Origin: CAVUDO01 sp963740255
GTDB taxonomy: Bacteria > Actinomycetota > Actinomycetes > Mycobacteriales > Cryptosporangiaceae
NCBI GenBank assembly: GCA_963740255.1
Contig: CAVUDO010000006.1
Location: forward strand, 868,001-932,000
Length of the DNA stretch: 64,000 nt
Direction of reading: 5' to 3'
Positions within the stretch are counted from its first letter, which is position 1. Each line of letters opens with the position of its first letter. A program made the translations under genes and the position numbers. Below, piece by piece: positions 54,519-63,250 of this stretch. The notes beneath the pieces were generated by a model. It worked only from the letters and a program-made list of their open reading frames with translations. It did no database searches and was not told the DNA's origin.

Positions 54519-55136
54519 TCAGAGGATGTCGAGGACCGTGCACCGCCAGCGGCCGTCAATGCCTTCCAGGCGCATGGCCACCGCACGCACGCGTCCGCCC
54601 CACCGCACGACCAGGGTGACCTCGGCGACGCCGTCCGCGGGCTCGCACACGCGGGGGGTGCCGATGCCCAGCCGGTTGCGCGTGCCACCGGTCGGCGAGG
54701 GTTCGGCCGCTGGGCCGCTGTCGGGCGGGCGCCGGAGCGAAGCGGCCAGTTGCCGGGCGACGCTCTCGTAGGCGGCCTCGTCCAGGTGCGGCATGAGCTG
54801 TTGCAACGGCCGCCGGCCGCCGAGCACCTCCAGCACCGCCACCACGAGGCTTCTGGCCTGCTCGGCGGGGTCGGACAGCGCGGACCGCGACGTCGGCAGC
54901 GGGCCGAACGGGTCGGTCTTCTCGTCCGGCACGTCGACCCGCGGCGGCAACGGCAGGACGGCCGGCGGCACAGCGTCGCCGAACGGCAGCTCGACGGGTG
55001 GGTGCACGACCCGCAGGTGACGGCGGGTGGGACGGGCCAGCTCGACCGGTGGTTCCAGGGAAGGGGCCGGCCGGAGCCGGACCACCGCTGCCGCCAGCGG
55101 GCGGCGGGGCGGTTGGACTGCCAGCGGTGCGGTCAT
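54519..55136 (-). CDS. Rv3235-family (DUF6459-like) protein
   Basis: ATG 55136 follows AGGAGAGTCACC and gives 205 residues. The first 100 residues are Pro-rich and irregular (VELARPTRRHLRVVHPPVEL). The conserved C-terminal domain shows DPAEQARSLVVAVLEVLGGR, RPLQQLMPHLDEAAYESVAR, and after a linker AEVTLVVRWGGRVRAVAMRL and DGRWRCTVLDIL. This pattern is that of the actinobacterial Rv3235 family next to secA. Function is unknown. It lies downstream of the LysM-domain gene across a duplicated 32-bp segment. Confidence 0.8.
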   Translation of the reverse strand: MTAPLAVQPPRRPLAAAVVRLRPAPSLEPPVELARPTRRHLRVVHPPVELPFGDAVPPAVLPLPPRVDVPDEKTDPFGPLPTSRSALSDPAEQARSLVVAVLEVLGGRRPLQQLMPHLDEAAYESVARQLAASLRRPPDSGPAAEPSPTGGTRNRLGIGTPRVCEPADGVAEVTLVVRWGGRVRAVAMRLEGIDGRWRCTVLDIL

Positions 55137-55151
55137 GGTGACTCTCCTGTC

Positions 55152-55214
55152 GGGGTGCGGCGGCGTCGGGCGGGTCAGCGTCGGGGGTGCGGCGGCGTCG
55201 GGCGGGTCAGCGTC
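55152..55214. repeat. 32-bp tandem duplication at the LysM gene 3' end
   Basis: A 31-bp sequence starting GGGGTGCGGCGGCGTCGGGC is present at 55152-55182 and again, identical, at 55184-55214. The stop codon of the LysM-domain gene (55207-55209) lies in the second copy, so the first copy is downstream noncoding DNA. Confidence 0.85.
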
Positions 55215-55959
55215 GGGGGTCCGGGGGTCCGAGGCGTTGATCGGGGAGGAGCAGGTCGGGGTCGTCGCCCACGACGGCTCGGTTGGCCGCCCACCAGCGG
55301 GGCCATTCGGCGGCGATCTCGCGGTCGCCGGCGTGGGCACCGAGGTGCGCCTTCGCGATCGACCAGAGTGAGTCGCCGCGCAGCACCACCACCTCGGCTC
55401 CGGTCTGCCTCGGCGTGACCACCGGGAGCGGTGACTCGCCCGGTGGCGATGCGCGGCTCGACGGCGTCGCGGGCGCCGGCGGGTTGGCGGGCTTGCCGGC
55501 GACTGCCTCGGCGAGCGGGCTGCGGGGGGCGGTGACGGGCCAGTCGAGGTCGAGTTGCGCCACGGCCGCGACTCGCGGCGGCTGGACGGGATCGGCGTGG
55601 GCCGCGGCACCGATCCCGGTCAGCAGGGCGACACCGAGCAGGCCCGCCAGCAGGCGCCGCGCCGCCGCCGGAACGACCGCGCCGCTGACCCGGGTCGCCA
55701 CCCGGCCGAGCCGCCCGGGGAGCGCGCCGGCGGCCACCGACGTGCCCGCGACGATCAGCCAGGCGAGGGCCGCCCAGGCCAGGACCCCCACCAGCGACAA
55801 GGCGACCGCGTCCGCGCCCAGCGCGTCGGCGGTGGCCTGCGGGGCGGTGCTGACCGCGGTGAGCTCGTCCCGCAGCCGACCCGGCGGCGCGAGCGCCGCG
55901 AGACCGCACGCCGCCGCGGCCAGCGCGCCTGCTGCGGTCGAAAGCCGACAAAGTTTCAC
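55207..55959 (-). CDS. LysM-domain membrane protein
   Basis: GTG 55959 behind AAAGGAAC gives 250 residues. The N-terminal third is hydrophobic with two or three membrane helices (AAGALAAAACGLAALAPPGR, VALSLVGVLAWAALAWLIVA, RLLAGLLGVALLTGIGAAAH). A Pro-rich linker leads to a C-terminal LysM-like motif, VVVLRGDSLWSIAKAHLGAH, with DREIAAEWPRWWAANRAVVG and DPDLLLPDQRLGPP. LysM binds peptidoglycan or similar glycans, so the domain should face outside. It is followed by the Rv3235-like gene. Divergent from the next gene across an AT-richer promoter region. Confidence 0.85.
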   Translation of the reverse strand: MKLCRLSTAAGALAAAACGLAALAPPGRLRDELTAVSTAPQATADALGADAVALSLVGVLAWAALAWLIVAGTSVAAGALPGRLGRVATRVSGAVVPAAARRLLAGLLGVALLTGIGAAAHADPVQPPRVAAVAQLDLDWPVTAPRSPLAEAVAGKPANPPAPATPSSRASPPGESPLPVVTPRQTGAEVVVLRGDSLWSIAKAHLGAHAGDREIAAEWPRWWAANRAVVGDDPDLLLPDQRLGPPDPRR

Positions 55960-56064
55960 GCCATGTTCCTTTGTTTGAATGTGTTTACCTTTTCTAGCGT
56001 ACGATGCATTCAGGCGCAAGAGCCTTCGTTTGCGTCCGTTTGCTTCTCGGGGAAGGTGTTGTCG

Positions 56065-56736
56065 ATGGCCACCGGTGCCGGCAGAGTGGGCTGCATGGGT
56101 GAGGACGGCGGGGGCGGCGTGGGCTCGGGTGCGGCCGGTACCGGTCCGTGGGATGGGTCCACCGGCGCAGCCGCCGGGCCGGGCCGGTGGGAGCGCCTGT
56201 TCGCCGACCTGACCTCAGAGTTGGACGCGGCCGACTCGGCCACGCTCGAGGCCGAGGTGAGCGACCGCACCCGCCGGGAGTTCACCCGGCTCCGCCTCGT
56301 CGACCGGCTCCGTGCCGCCATCGGTCACCGGGTCGGGGTCGCGCTGCCGGCCGAAGGGCAGCTCGACGGGGTCCTCCGCGAGGTCGGTCCCGACTGGATG
56401 CTGCTGGCGGAGAACGGCATGCGGGAGGTGCTCGTCCCGCTCGCCGCGGTGTGCGGGGTGACCGGCCTGGGCCTGGCCACGGCGATGCCGGGTAGCGAGG
56501 GCGTGGTGGCGGCGCGGCTCGACCTCCGGTACGCGCTCCGCCGGCTGGCGCGCGACCGGGCCCCACTCGCGCTGCGTCTGGCCGATCGCTCCCTGCTGCA
56601 CGGCACGTGCGACCGGGTGGGCAGCGACTTCCTCGAGGTGGCAGAGCACGATCCCGGCGAGCCGCGCCGGCCGGGGGCGGTACGCCGCGTCCGGGCCGTG
56701 CCGCTCACGGCCGTCGTGGCCGTTCGCGCCGGCTAG
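56065..56736 (+). CDS. conserved hypothetical protein
   Basis: ATG 56065 lies 8 nt after GGAAGG and gives 223 residues. A Gly-rich N-terminus of about 45 residues precedes WERLFADLTSELDAADSATL, EAEVSDRTRREFTRLRLVDR and LRAAIGHRVGVALPAEGQLD. An Sm-like or SH3-like strand-rich part follows (VLREVGPDWMLLAENGMREV, LVPLAAVCGVTGL), and a second similar unit is near the end (LRLADRSLLHGTCDRVGSDF). This layout matches a conserved actinobacterial family near secA with no known function. An internal ATG 56095 is possible. Confidence 0.75.
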   Translation: MATGAGRVGCMGEDGGGGVGSGAAGTGPWDGSTGAAAGPGRWERLFADLTSELDAADSATLEAEVSDRTRREFTRLRLVDRLRAAIGHRVGVALPAEGQLDGVLREVGPDWMLLAENGMREVLVPLAAVCGVTGLGLATAMPGSEGVVAARLDLRYALRRLARDRAPLALRLADRSLLHGTCDRVGSDFLEVAEHDPGEPRRPGAVRRVRAVPLTAVVAVRAG

Positions 56737-56875
56737 GCCCGCCGCGCGGCGGGCCTGGATGCGCGTCACGGGCCCGGGACGGGCGGCGTCGCGAGACCTG
56801 GGGCATGGTGCTGGCGGTGGCCGTGTCGCCCCGGCGGCGCGGTGGACCGCTGTCCCCGTGGCGATGGGCCGGACG

Positions 56876-57127
56876 TCAGCGGCGTTCGAGTTCGTCCGCG
56901 GAGGCGTCGCCGTAGGTGAAGGGGTGCTCGCGGACGAACGTGCGGGTCTCGGCGTACATCCGCTCGATGTAGCGTTCGAGTTCCGCGCGCTCGACCCGCC
57001 ACTGACCGCGTCCACCGACTTTGATCGCCGGGAGTTCACCGGAGCGCACCAGCGCATAGGTCTGCGACGACGAGATGTTGAGCACCTCGGCTACGTCGGA
57101 GAGCTGCAGGAAGCGCTCGGCGGCCAT
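56876..57127 (-). CDS. excisionase-type helix-turn-helix protein
   Basis: ATG 57127 gives 83 residues. The MerR-like/excisionase HTH is complete: RFLQLSDVAEVLNISSSQTY, ALVRSGELPAIKVGGRGQWR, VERAELERYIERMYAETRTF. It differs from BldC in sequence, but it is of the same size class of stand-alone winged HTH regulators conserved in actinobacteria at this position. It probably binds DNA as a dimer or array. It is transcribed away from the SAF-domain gene. Targets unknown. Confidence 0.88.
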   Translation of the reverse strand: MAAERFLQLSDVAEVLNISSSQTYALVRSGELPAIKVGGRGQWRVERAELERYIERMYAETRTFVREHPFTYGDASADELERR

Positions 57128-57351
57128 CGGGTTTCTCCAATGTGAGCGGGAGCGGGCACATCGAGTCTGCCACCGGATGCATCCGGATGCCTGCGGCTGT
57201 CCACACCGTCGTGCGGTTGTGGACGACAGTTGCTCCGGGGGTGGGGGGATGAGGCACGATGGCATCCGGCCCAGCTTCCGGGAGTACGGTGCGGCACCAC
57301 GCCGACGCGCGACGACCGGTGCCGCCCCCCAGCCGGCCCAGGAAGGGACCC

Positions 57352-58080
57352 ATGACCGCGCCCGCTTCTCCGCCCGTCATCCGGCAACGGTTGCCCTCCT
57401 GGCTGGATCTCCGGCTGGTGGCCGGCGTCCTGCTGGTGCTGATCTCGATCCTGGTCGGCGCCCGGGTGGTCGCGGCGGCCGACGAGACCACCCGGGTGTG
57501 GGCGATCGGCGCCGACCTGGCGGCCGGCACCGTGCTCACCCGGGACGACCTGCGGCCGGCGCGGGTGCGCCTGGTCGACGGTGCCGACCGCTACCTGCCG
57601 GTGGGCGAGTCGCCGGTCGGGCGCACCCTCACCCGCGACCTCGGCCGCGGCGAACTCGTACCCCGGGCCGCGCTCACCGCCAAGCCGTGCGGGAGTGAGG
57701 TGAGCATCCCGGTCACCACCCAGCATGTCCCCGCGTCGCTGCGCAAGGGCTTCCGGATCGACGTCTTCGCCACCGACAAGAAGGACCAGGGAGCGGCCAC
57801 CACCCAGGTGCTGCACGCGGTGACCGTGCAGGCGGTCCTCAAGCCGACCTCGGGCTTCCTCAGCGCGAACGCCGAATGGTCGATCGTCGTCCGGGTGCCG
57901 GAGGACGCCGCCGGCGTGGTGTTCCAGGCGGTCCGCACGGCCGACATCGACATCGCGATCGTGGACGGCGCCGCCGCCAACGACGGCTGCGGCGTGGCCT
58001 CGCCGGGGGCCCCCGCGGGTCAGCCCGCACCGAACCCGCCGGGCGGCACGCCGCAGCCGAGCCCCACCGTCCGGCGCTGA
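57352..58080 (+). CDS. SAF-domain (CpaB-like) membrane protein
   Basis: ATG 57352 follows GAAGGGAC and gives 242 residues. One membrane helix at about 20-40 (LVAGVLLVLISILVGARVVA) is followed by an SAF domain (VWAIGADLAAGTVLTRDDLR, LPVGESPVGRTLTRDLGRGE, LVPRAAL), as in pilus assembly protein CpaB and AFP-like proteins. A strand-rich C-terminal part ends in a Pro-rich tail. It precedes the CpaE-like gene by 4 nt. No other Tad/Flp pilus genes are in the window. Confidence 0.85.
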   Translation: MTAPASPPVIRQRLPSWLDLRLVAGVLLVLISILVGARVVAAADETTRVWAIGADLAAGTVLTRDDLRPARVRLVDGADRYLPVGESPVGRTLTRDLGRGELVPRAALTAKPCGSEVSIPVTTQHVPASLRKGFRIDVFATDKKDQGAATTQVLHAVTVQAVLKPTSGFLSANAEWSIVVRVPEDAAGVVFQAVRTADIDIAIVDGAAANDGCGVASPGAPAGQPAPNPPGGTPQPSPTVRR

Positions 58081-58084
58081 GGCC

Positions 58085-59386
58085 ATGAGCAGCCTGCCGG
58101 TCCTCACCGCTGTCACCGACGCCGACTGGGAGGCCGACCTCGTCGCGGCGCTGGAAGGCAACGAGCACGGTGTGACGGTCGTCCGCCGGTGCGTGGACGT
58201 CGCCGACCTGCTCGCGGCCGCGGCGTCGGGCACGGCGCGCGCCGTGGTGCTCTCCGCCGATCTCCGTCGGCTCGACCGCGCGGTGCTCGCGCAGCTCGGC
58301 ACCGCCCGGGTGGGCGTGGTCGGCCTGGTAGTCCCGGGCGACGAGGACGCCGAGCGGCGGCTCCGCCAGCTCGGCGTGCTGCACGTGCTCCCGGCTGACG
58401 CCCCGCCGCCGGTGGTCGCCGAGGCGCTGCACACGGCGATCACCGAGGTGCCCGGACGGGCCGTGCTCGCGGCACCGGGCGACCCGCGCTCGGCGTTGCC
58501 CCAGCTGGGCGCCGCGCCGCCGGACGCCCCCGGCATGCCCGGCAACGGGACGGTCGTGGCGGTCTGGGGTCCGACCGGCGCTCCCGGCCGCACCACCGTG
58601 GCGGTGGGGCTCGCCGACGAGGCGGCACGGCTGGGCGTGTCCACGCTGCTCGTCGACGCCGACACCTACGGCGGGGTGATCGCGCAGGTCCTCGGACTAT
58701 TGGACGAGTCGCCCGGCCTTGCCGCGGCCGCCCGGCTGGACAACAACGGCCAGCTCGACGTCGCGGCCCTGGCGCGGCTGGCCCGCGCCCTGACACCGAC
58801 GCTGCGGGTGCTGACCGGCATCAGCCGCGCCGACCGGTGGACGGAGATCCGGCCGGACTCGGTGCGCGGCGTACTCGAACGCGCCCGGGGGCTGGCGGCA
58901 CTCACCGTGGTCGACTGCGGTTTCTGCCTGGAACAGGACGAGGAGCTGGCCTACGACACGATGGCGCCGCGGCGGAACGGCGCGACGCTGGCGGCGTTGG
59001 AGACGGCCGATGTCGTGCTGGCGGTCGGGTCGGCCGATCCGATCGGTGTGCACAGGCTCGTGCGCGGTCTGGCCAGCCTGGCCGAGACGCTTCCGGGCGT
59101 GACGCCCCGCGTGGTCGTGAACCGGCTCCGCGACGGTGTCGTGCCCGGCGACCCGCGACGCGAGATGGCGGCGGCCCTGCACCGGTTCGCCGGGATCGGC
59201 CACATCGAGGTCCTTCCGCACGACCTTGCCGCGCTCGACGGCGCGCTCGCCGACGGCCGCAGCCTGGCCGAGTCCGCGCCGACCTCGCGGCTGCGGCTGG
59301 CGCTGCTCGACCTCGCTGCACGCCTGTCTGGCCGCCCCCAACCGGTCGGGCCCGCCCGTCGCGCCCGGTTCAGGCTCACCTCATGA
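58085..59386 (+). CDS. CpaE/TadZ-like MinD-type ATPase
   Basis: The 433-residue protein has an N-terminal receiver-like region of about 140 residues (AAAASGTARAVVLSADLRRL, GVLHVLPADAPPPVVAEAL). A MinD/ParA-type P-loop domain follows, with deviant Walker A WGPTGAPGRTTVAVGLADEA near residue 160, STLLVDADTYGG, and TVVDCGFCLE as the Walker-B-like strand. CpaE/TadZ proteins localise Tad pilus machinery. Coupled to a CpaB-like gene before and, by ATGA overlap, to a HAD phosphatase after. No TadA ATPase nearby, so a non-pilus role is possible. Confidence 0.82.
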   Translation: MSSLPVLTAVTDADWEADLVAALEGNEHGVTVVRRCVDVADLLAAAASGTARAVVLSADLRRLDRAVLAQLGTARVGVVGLVVPGDEDAERRLRQLGVLHVLPADAPPPVVAEALHTAITEVPGRAVLAAPGDPRSALPQLGAAPPDAPGMPGNGTVVAVWGPTGAPGRTTVAVGLADEAARLGVSTLLVDADTYGGVIAQVLGLLDESPGLAAAARLDNNGQLDVAALARLARALTPTLRVLTGISRADRWTEIRPDSVRGVLERARGLAALTVVDCGFCLEQDEELAYDTMAPRRNGATLAALETADVVLAVGSADPIGVHRLVRGLASLAETLPGVTPRVVVNRLRDGVVPGDPRREMAAALHRFAGIGHIEVLPHDLAALDGALADGRSLAESAPTSRLRLALLDLAARLSGRPQPVGPARRARFRLTS

Positions 59387-60087
59387 CCGACGGCGTCGGC
59401 AGGCAGGACTCGCCGTCGGCGGTGTCGGGCGACGGCTCGGAGACCCCCTCGCGCCAGCGCGCGCTCGTCGTCGACTACGGCGGCGTCCTGACGACGTCCG
59501 TCGGCGAGACGTTCCGCGCCTGGAGCGCGGCGGACGGGCTCGACGCGGCCGAGGCCCAGGCCGTGATGTGGGAGATGTTCGGGGGAGAGCCCGCCACCAA
59601 TCCCACCCACGCGCTGGAGCGGGGAGAGCTCGACCAGCACGAGTTCGAACGGCAGCTGGCAAGGCGGCTGCGGCGGGCCGACGGTGGCGAGGTCGTCGCT
59701 GCGGGGCTGCTGAACCGGATCTTCGCCGGCATGCGCATCGAGCCCCGGATGGTGGCAGCGGTCCGGCGTGCCAGGCAGGCCGGCCTGCGTACGGCTCTGC
59801 TCTCGAACTCCTGGGGGCTCGACTACGACCGGGCCGATTGGGAGACGATCTTCGAGACCGTCGTCATCTCCGGCGAGGTCGGCCTCCGCAAGCCCGAACC
59901 GGCGATCTACGCCCTGGCCGCCGAACGCCTGGAGCTCCCTCCCGGCGCCTGCGTCTTCGTCGACGACCTCGCCGTGAACGTCCGCGGCGCCGCCGCCGCC
60001 GGCATGATCGGCGTCCATCACACCGACGTCGACCAGACGCTCGAGGAACTGGAGATCCTGCTGGGCGTCCCGTTCACGGACGCCTGA
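59383..60087 (+). CDS. HAD-family hydrolase with DxG motif
   Basis: ATG 59383 overlaps the previous stop and gives 234 residues. Motif I reads VVDYGGVLT, with the nucleophile Asp but Gly in place of the second Asp, as in many actinobacterial HAD-IA proteins. Motif II is LLSNSW and motif III-IV lie in SGEVGLRKPEPAIY and CVFVDDLAVNVRGA. The enzyme may be a phosphatase, a dehalogenase-like protein or a regulatory member. Substrate unknown. Two 20-bp repeats follow its stop codon. Confidence 0.88.
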   Translation: MTDGVGRQDSPSAVSGDGSETPSRQRALVVDYGGVLTTSVGETFRAWSAADGLDAAEAQAVMWEMFGGEPATNPTHALERGELDQHEFERQLARRLRRADGGEVVAAGLLNRIFAGMRIEPRMVAAVRRARQAGLRTALLSNSWGLDYDRADWETIFETVVISGEVGLRKPEPAIYALAAERLELPPGACVFVDDLAVNVRGAAAAGMIGVHHTDVDQTLEELEILLGVPFTDA

Positions 60088-60097
60088 CGCCGACCTG

Positions 60098-60137
60098 AAC
60101 CCGGCGGTGACGGACGGAACCCGGCGGTGACGGACGG
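60098..60137. repeat. 20-bp tandem duplication
   Basis: AACCCGGCGGTGACGGACGG occurs at 60098-60117 and again at 60118-60137, between the HAD gene stop and the WS/DGAT gene. Confidence 0.85.
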
Positions 60138-60181
60138 CCGCGTGCCACGATGGAGGCCGGCTCGACGACCGGCGATGGGGG

Positions 60182-61672
60182 GTGGACGTGGCGGATCGGC
60201 TCAGTCCGCGCGATGCCGCCTTCCTCTACGCCGAGGCGGCGACGACCCCCATGCACGTAGGCGGCCTGGCCGTCTTCGAGGCACCAGGGGCCGGGTTCGG
60301 CTACGACGACCTGGTCGAACTGGTCGGCGCCCGGATCGCCCAGGTCCCGCGCTACCGGCAGAAGGTGCTGGGCGTGCCGTTCGGCCTGGGGCGTCCCGTG
60401 TGGGCGGACGACGCCGAGTTCGATCTCACCTTCCACGTGCGGCGCGCCGCGCTGCCAGCGACCGACGGGTCCGACGGGTCCGTGGCGGTCGTGGGCGGGG
60501 TACCCGGGGCCGAGGCAACCGCGGGCGGCGGACAGACCCGGGCCGGCACGGACGCGCGGCTGCACGAACTGGTGGGTCGACTCATGTCGCGTCGGCTCGA
60601 CCGGTCCCGGCCGCTCTGGGAGATCCACCTCGTGGAGGGACTGCCCGAGGGGCGGGTCGCCGTGATCACCAAGACCCACCACGCGATGGTCGACGGCGTC
60701 GCGGCGGTCGACATCGCCCAGGTGCTCCTCGACCCGGCGCCCGTGCCTCGCTCGGCCACCCGGGAGACCTGGCTGCCGCAGGCGGAGCCGGGCCCCGTCG
60801 ACCTGCTGGCGGACGCCGTCTCCGACCTGGTCCGCCAGCCGTCGGAACTGCTCGACACCGCCCGCACCGCGCTGCTCGACGCCGGGACGACCGCATCCCG
60901 CGCCCTGGGCGTCGCGAGCGGGTTGCTCGCCGCGGTGCGCACGGCGTCCCGGCCGGCACCCGAGAGCCCGCTCAATGCCGAGATCGGCGAGGGGCGCCGT
61001 TTCGCGGTGGCCCGCACCGACCTGGACGACTACAAGAAGGTCCGCAAGCAGCACGGCGGCACGGTCAACGACGTCGTGCTGGCGACGGTGGCCGGAGCCG
61101 TCCGGCAGTGGCTGCTGACCCGCGGCGCCCCGGTGCGGCCGTCGACGGTGGTGCGGGCGATGGTGCCGGTGAGCGTGCGCGGCGGCGGCCACGCCGACGA
61201 CGGGGGAGGGGCGGTCGGGCACCGGATCCGTGCCTATCTGGTCGACCTGCCCGTGGGGGAGTCCAACCCCACCGTGCGGCTGGCCCAGGTGTCCTACGCG
61301 ATGGCCGCGCACCAGGAGGCCGGACAGGCGGTGGGTGCCGACGTGCTCGTCCGGCTCTCGGGCGTCGCGCCGTCCACGCTGCACTCGCTCGGGGCGCGCG
61401 CCGCGTCGGGATGGTCGCGCCGGCTGTTCAACACGATCGTGACCAATGTGCCCGGTCCGCAGTTCCCGCTCTACGCCGGCGGCGCGCGCCTGGTGGAGAT
61501 GTTCCCGGTCGTCCCGCTGGCCAGGGGACAGGCGGTCTCGGTCGGTCTGACCTCCTACAACGGAGGGGTCTACTACGGGCTGAACGCCGACCGGGACGCG
61601 ATGGGCGATGTCGGCGTGCTGGCCGGTCTGATCGAGGAGTCGCTCGCCGAGCTGGTGGAGACCGTCGGATGA
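60182..61672 (+). CDS. wax ester synthase/diacylglycerol acyltransferase (WS/DGAT)
   Basis: GTG 60182 (or GTG 60188 with GGGGGGTGG ahead) gives 496 residues. The condensation-type acyltransferase motif His-His-x-x-x-Asp-Gly is intact in KTHHAMVDGVAAVDIAQ. Other family marks are SPRDAAFLYAEAATTPMHVG at the start, RRLDRSRPLWEIHLVEGL, GGTVNDVVLATVAGAV and NTIVTNVPGPQFPLYAGG. The enzyme transfers acyl-CoA to diacylglycerol or a fatty alcohol, making storage lipid. About 40 extra residues near 95-130 are Gly-rich. Stop overlaps the patatin gene (ATGA). Confidence 0.93.
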   Translation: MDVADRLSPRDAAFLYAEAATTPMHVGGLAVFEAPGAGFGYDDLVELVGARIAQVPRYRQKVLGVPFGLGRPVWADDAEFDLTFHVRRAALPATDGSDGSVAVVGGVPGAEATAGGGQTRAGTDARLHELVGRLMSRRLDRSRPLWEIHLVEGLPEGRVAVITKTHHAMVDGVAAVDIAQVLLDPAPVPRSATRETWLPQAEPGPVDLLADAVSDLVRQPSELLDTARTALLDAGTTASRALGVASGLLAAVRTASRPAPESPLNAEIGEGRRFAVARTDLDDYKKVRKQHGGTVNDVVLATVAGAVRQWLLTRGAPVRPSTVVRAMVPVSVRGGGHADDGGGAVGHRIRAYLVDLPVGESNPTVRLAQVSYAMAAHQEAGQAVGADVLVRLSGVAPSTLHSLGARAASGWSRRLFNTIVTNVPGPQFPLYAGGARLVEMFPVVPLARGQAVSVGLTSYNGGVYYGLNADRDAMGDVGVLAGLIEESLAELVETVG

Positions 61673-62661
61673 CCCGGCGTGGGCTGGTGCTCGGCGCGGG
61701 CGGTGTGCTGGGCTTCTCCTGGGCGGTCGGTGCGTTGACGGCCCTGGAGGAGGCCGAGGGGTTCGACTGCCGGGAGGCGGACGCCCTGGTCGGCACCTCG
61801 GCCGGCGCGATCACCGCGGCGCTGCTCGGCTGCGACGTGTCGGTGGAGGCGATGCTGCGGCACCAACGCGGGATTCCGGCGCCCGGCGACCCGGTGATCT
61901 CCTACGACCAGGAGGTCGACGGCACCGGCCCGCTGCCGCCGCGGCCGCGGCTTGCGCTGGGTTCGCCCCGCCTGCTCGCCCGGGTGGCGCGGCACCCCAC
62001 GACGGTGACCCCGCTCGCGGCGCTGTCCAGTGTGGTGCCGCGCGGCCGGGGCTCGCTGGGGTCGGTGACCCGCCTGGTCGCCGGTGCGGTGGGCGGGGCG
62101 GCCTGGGCGCCGCACCCGTCGTTGTGGGTGGTGGCCATGGACTACCGGTCCGGACGGCGGGTGCCGTTCGGCCGGGCCGGTACGCCGCCGGCCACCCTGC
62201 CCGACGCCGTGACGGCGTCCTGCGCCATCCCCGGTTGGTTCGCGCCGGTGGAGATCGGTGGACGGCTGTTCGTCGACGGCGGTGCGTGTTCCACCACGTC
62301 GTTGGACCTGCTGGCCGGGCAGGGGCTGGACGAGGTGTACGTGATCGCGCCGATGGCCTCGTTCGCGTTCGACCGGCCGGTCGGGCTGGCCGCGAAGGTG
62401 GAGCGGCGGGTCCGGCGCGCGATGGCCCAGCGGATGCTCCGCGAAGCAGAGAAGGTGCGGGCGACCGGCACCCGGGTGACGTTGCTCGGGCCCGGACCCG
62501 AGGACCTGGCCACCATCGGGGCCAACCTGATGGACCCGTCGCGCCGCGAGGCGGTGCTGGCCACGTCGTTGCGCACGTCCGCCGCCGCGCTGCGTCGCGG
62601 TGCCGATCCGTACCCGGCGGAGTCGTACGCTCACCACGACACCGGTCCGGCGCCGACGTGA
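61669..62661 (+). CDS. patatin-like phospholipase
   Basis: ATG 61669 overlaps the acyltransferase stop and gives 330 residues. The patatin dyad is complete: the oxyanion region GLVLGAGGVLGFSWAVGALT, nucleophile Ser in GTSAGAI, and Asp in RLFVDGGA. The enzyme should release fatty acids from phospholipid or stored acylglycerol. Coupling to a WS/DGAT suggests a lipid synthesis and turnover pair. No signal peptide is present, so it acts in the cytosol or at the membrane or lipid droplet surface. Confidence 0.92.
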   Translation: MTRRGLVLGAGGVLGFSWAVGALTALEEAEGFDCREADALVGTSAGAITAALLGCDVSVEAMLRHQRGIPAPGDPVISYDQEVDGTGPLPPRPRLALGSPRLLARVARHPTTVTPLAALSSVVPRGRGSLGSVTRLVAGAVGGAAWAPHPSLWVVAMDYRSGRRVPFGRAGTPPATLPDAVTASCAIPGWFAPVEIGGRLFVDGGACSTTSLDLLAGQGLDEVYVIAPMASFAFDRPVGLAAKVERRVRRAMAQRMLREAEKVRATGTRVTLLGPGPEDLATIGANLMDPSRREAVLATSLRTSAAALRRGADPYPAESYAHHDTGPAPT

Positions 62662-62704
62662 CCCTTCCGCCTGGTGCCGGGCCGACGCCGAGTCGAGGAG
62701 AACG

Positions 62705-63196
62705 ATGCGGATCTACCTGCCGGCCACGCTGACCACGCTCCGGGAGTTGCACAAGGCCGGCGAACTCGGGCCGGCGCCGCTGACCGGCTTCGCGGTCACC
62801 CCGTCGGTGCGCGAGTGGTACCTCGACGAGGACGACGAGGTACTGGAGTACGCCGCGTTCACCGAGGCTACCCGGGCGGCGTTGCGCCTCCTGGACGGCG
62901 ATCCCCTGGCCCCTCGCCGCCGCGCGGTGGTGGCCGCGGACGTGCCGGACGACGAGGTGCGGCCCCACCCCGAACTCGACCGGGCGGTGGTCCGCACCAC
63001 CGCGCCGGTCGCGCTGATCCAGGTGGCGTCCCTCCACCTCGACGGTGCGGCGGCCGAACGGGACGTCGCGGCAGCCGCCTCGGCGGTACTGGCGGCGGAC
63101 CTCGGCGACGACGACGCCCAGTTCACCATGGACGGTGCCGAGGCCCACGAGCTGGAGTGGTACGGCGTCCAGGAGCTTGCCGACCTCATCCGCTGA
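62705..63196 (+). CDS. DUF6912-like protein
   Basis: ATG 62705 follows GAGGAGAACG and gives 163 residues. Blocks RIYLPATLTTLRELHKAGEL, GFAVTPSVREWYLDEDDEVL, EYAAFTEATRAALRLLDGDP and the C-terminal HELEWYGVQELADLI are those of a conserved actinobacterial family known only as DUF6912. It is acidic, soluble and without catalytic signature. It converges on the membrane-protein gene at the window edge after 54 nt. Confidence 0.85.
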   Translation: MRIYLPATLTTLRELHKAGELGPAPLTGFAVTPSVREWYLDEDDEVLEYAAFTEATRAALRLLDGDPLAPRRRAVVAADVPDDEVRPHPELDRAVVRTTAPVALIQVASLHLDGAAAERDVAAAASAVLAADLGDDDAQFTMDGAEAHELEWYGVQELADLIR

Positions 63197-63250
63197 CGCC
63201 GTCGGGCTGAACGCTGGCCGGTGCGGTGGTCCGGGAGTGCGGCCGTCCGG

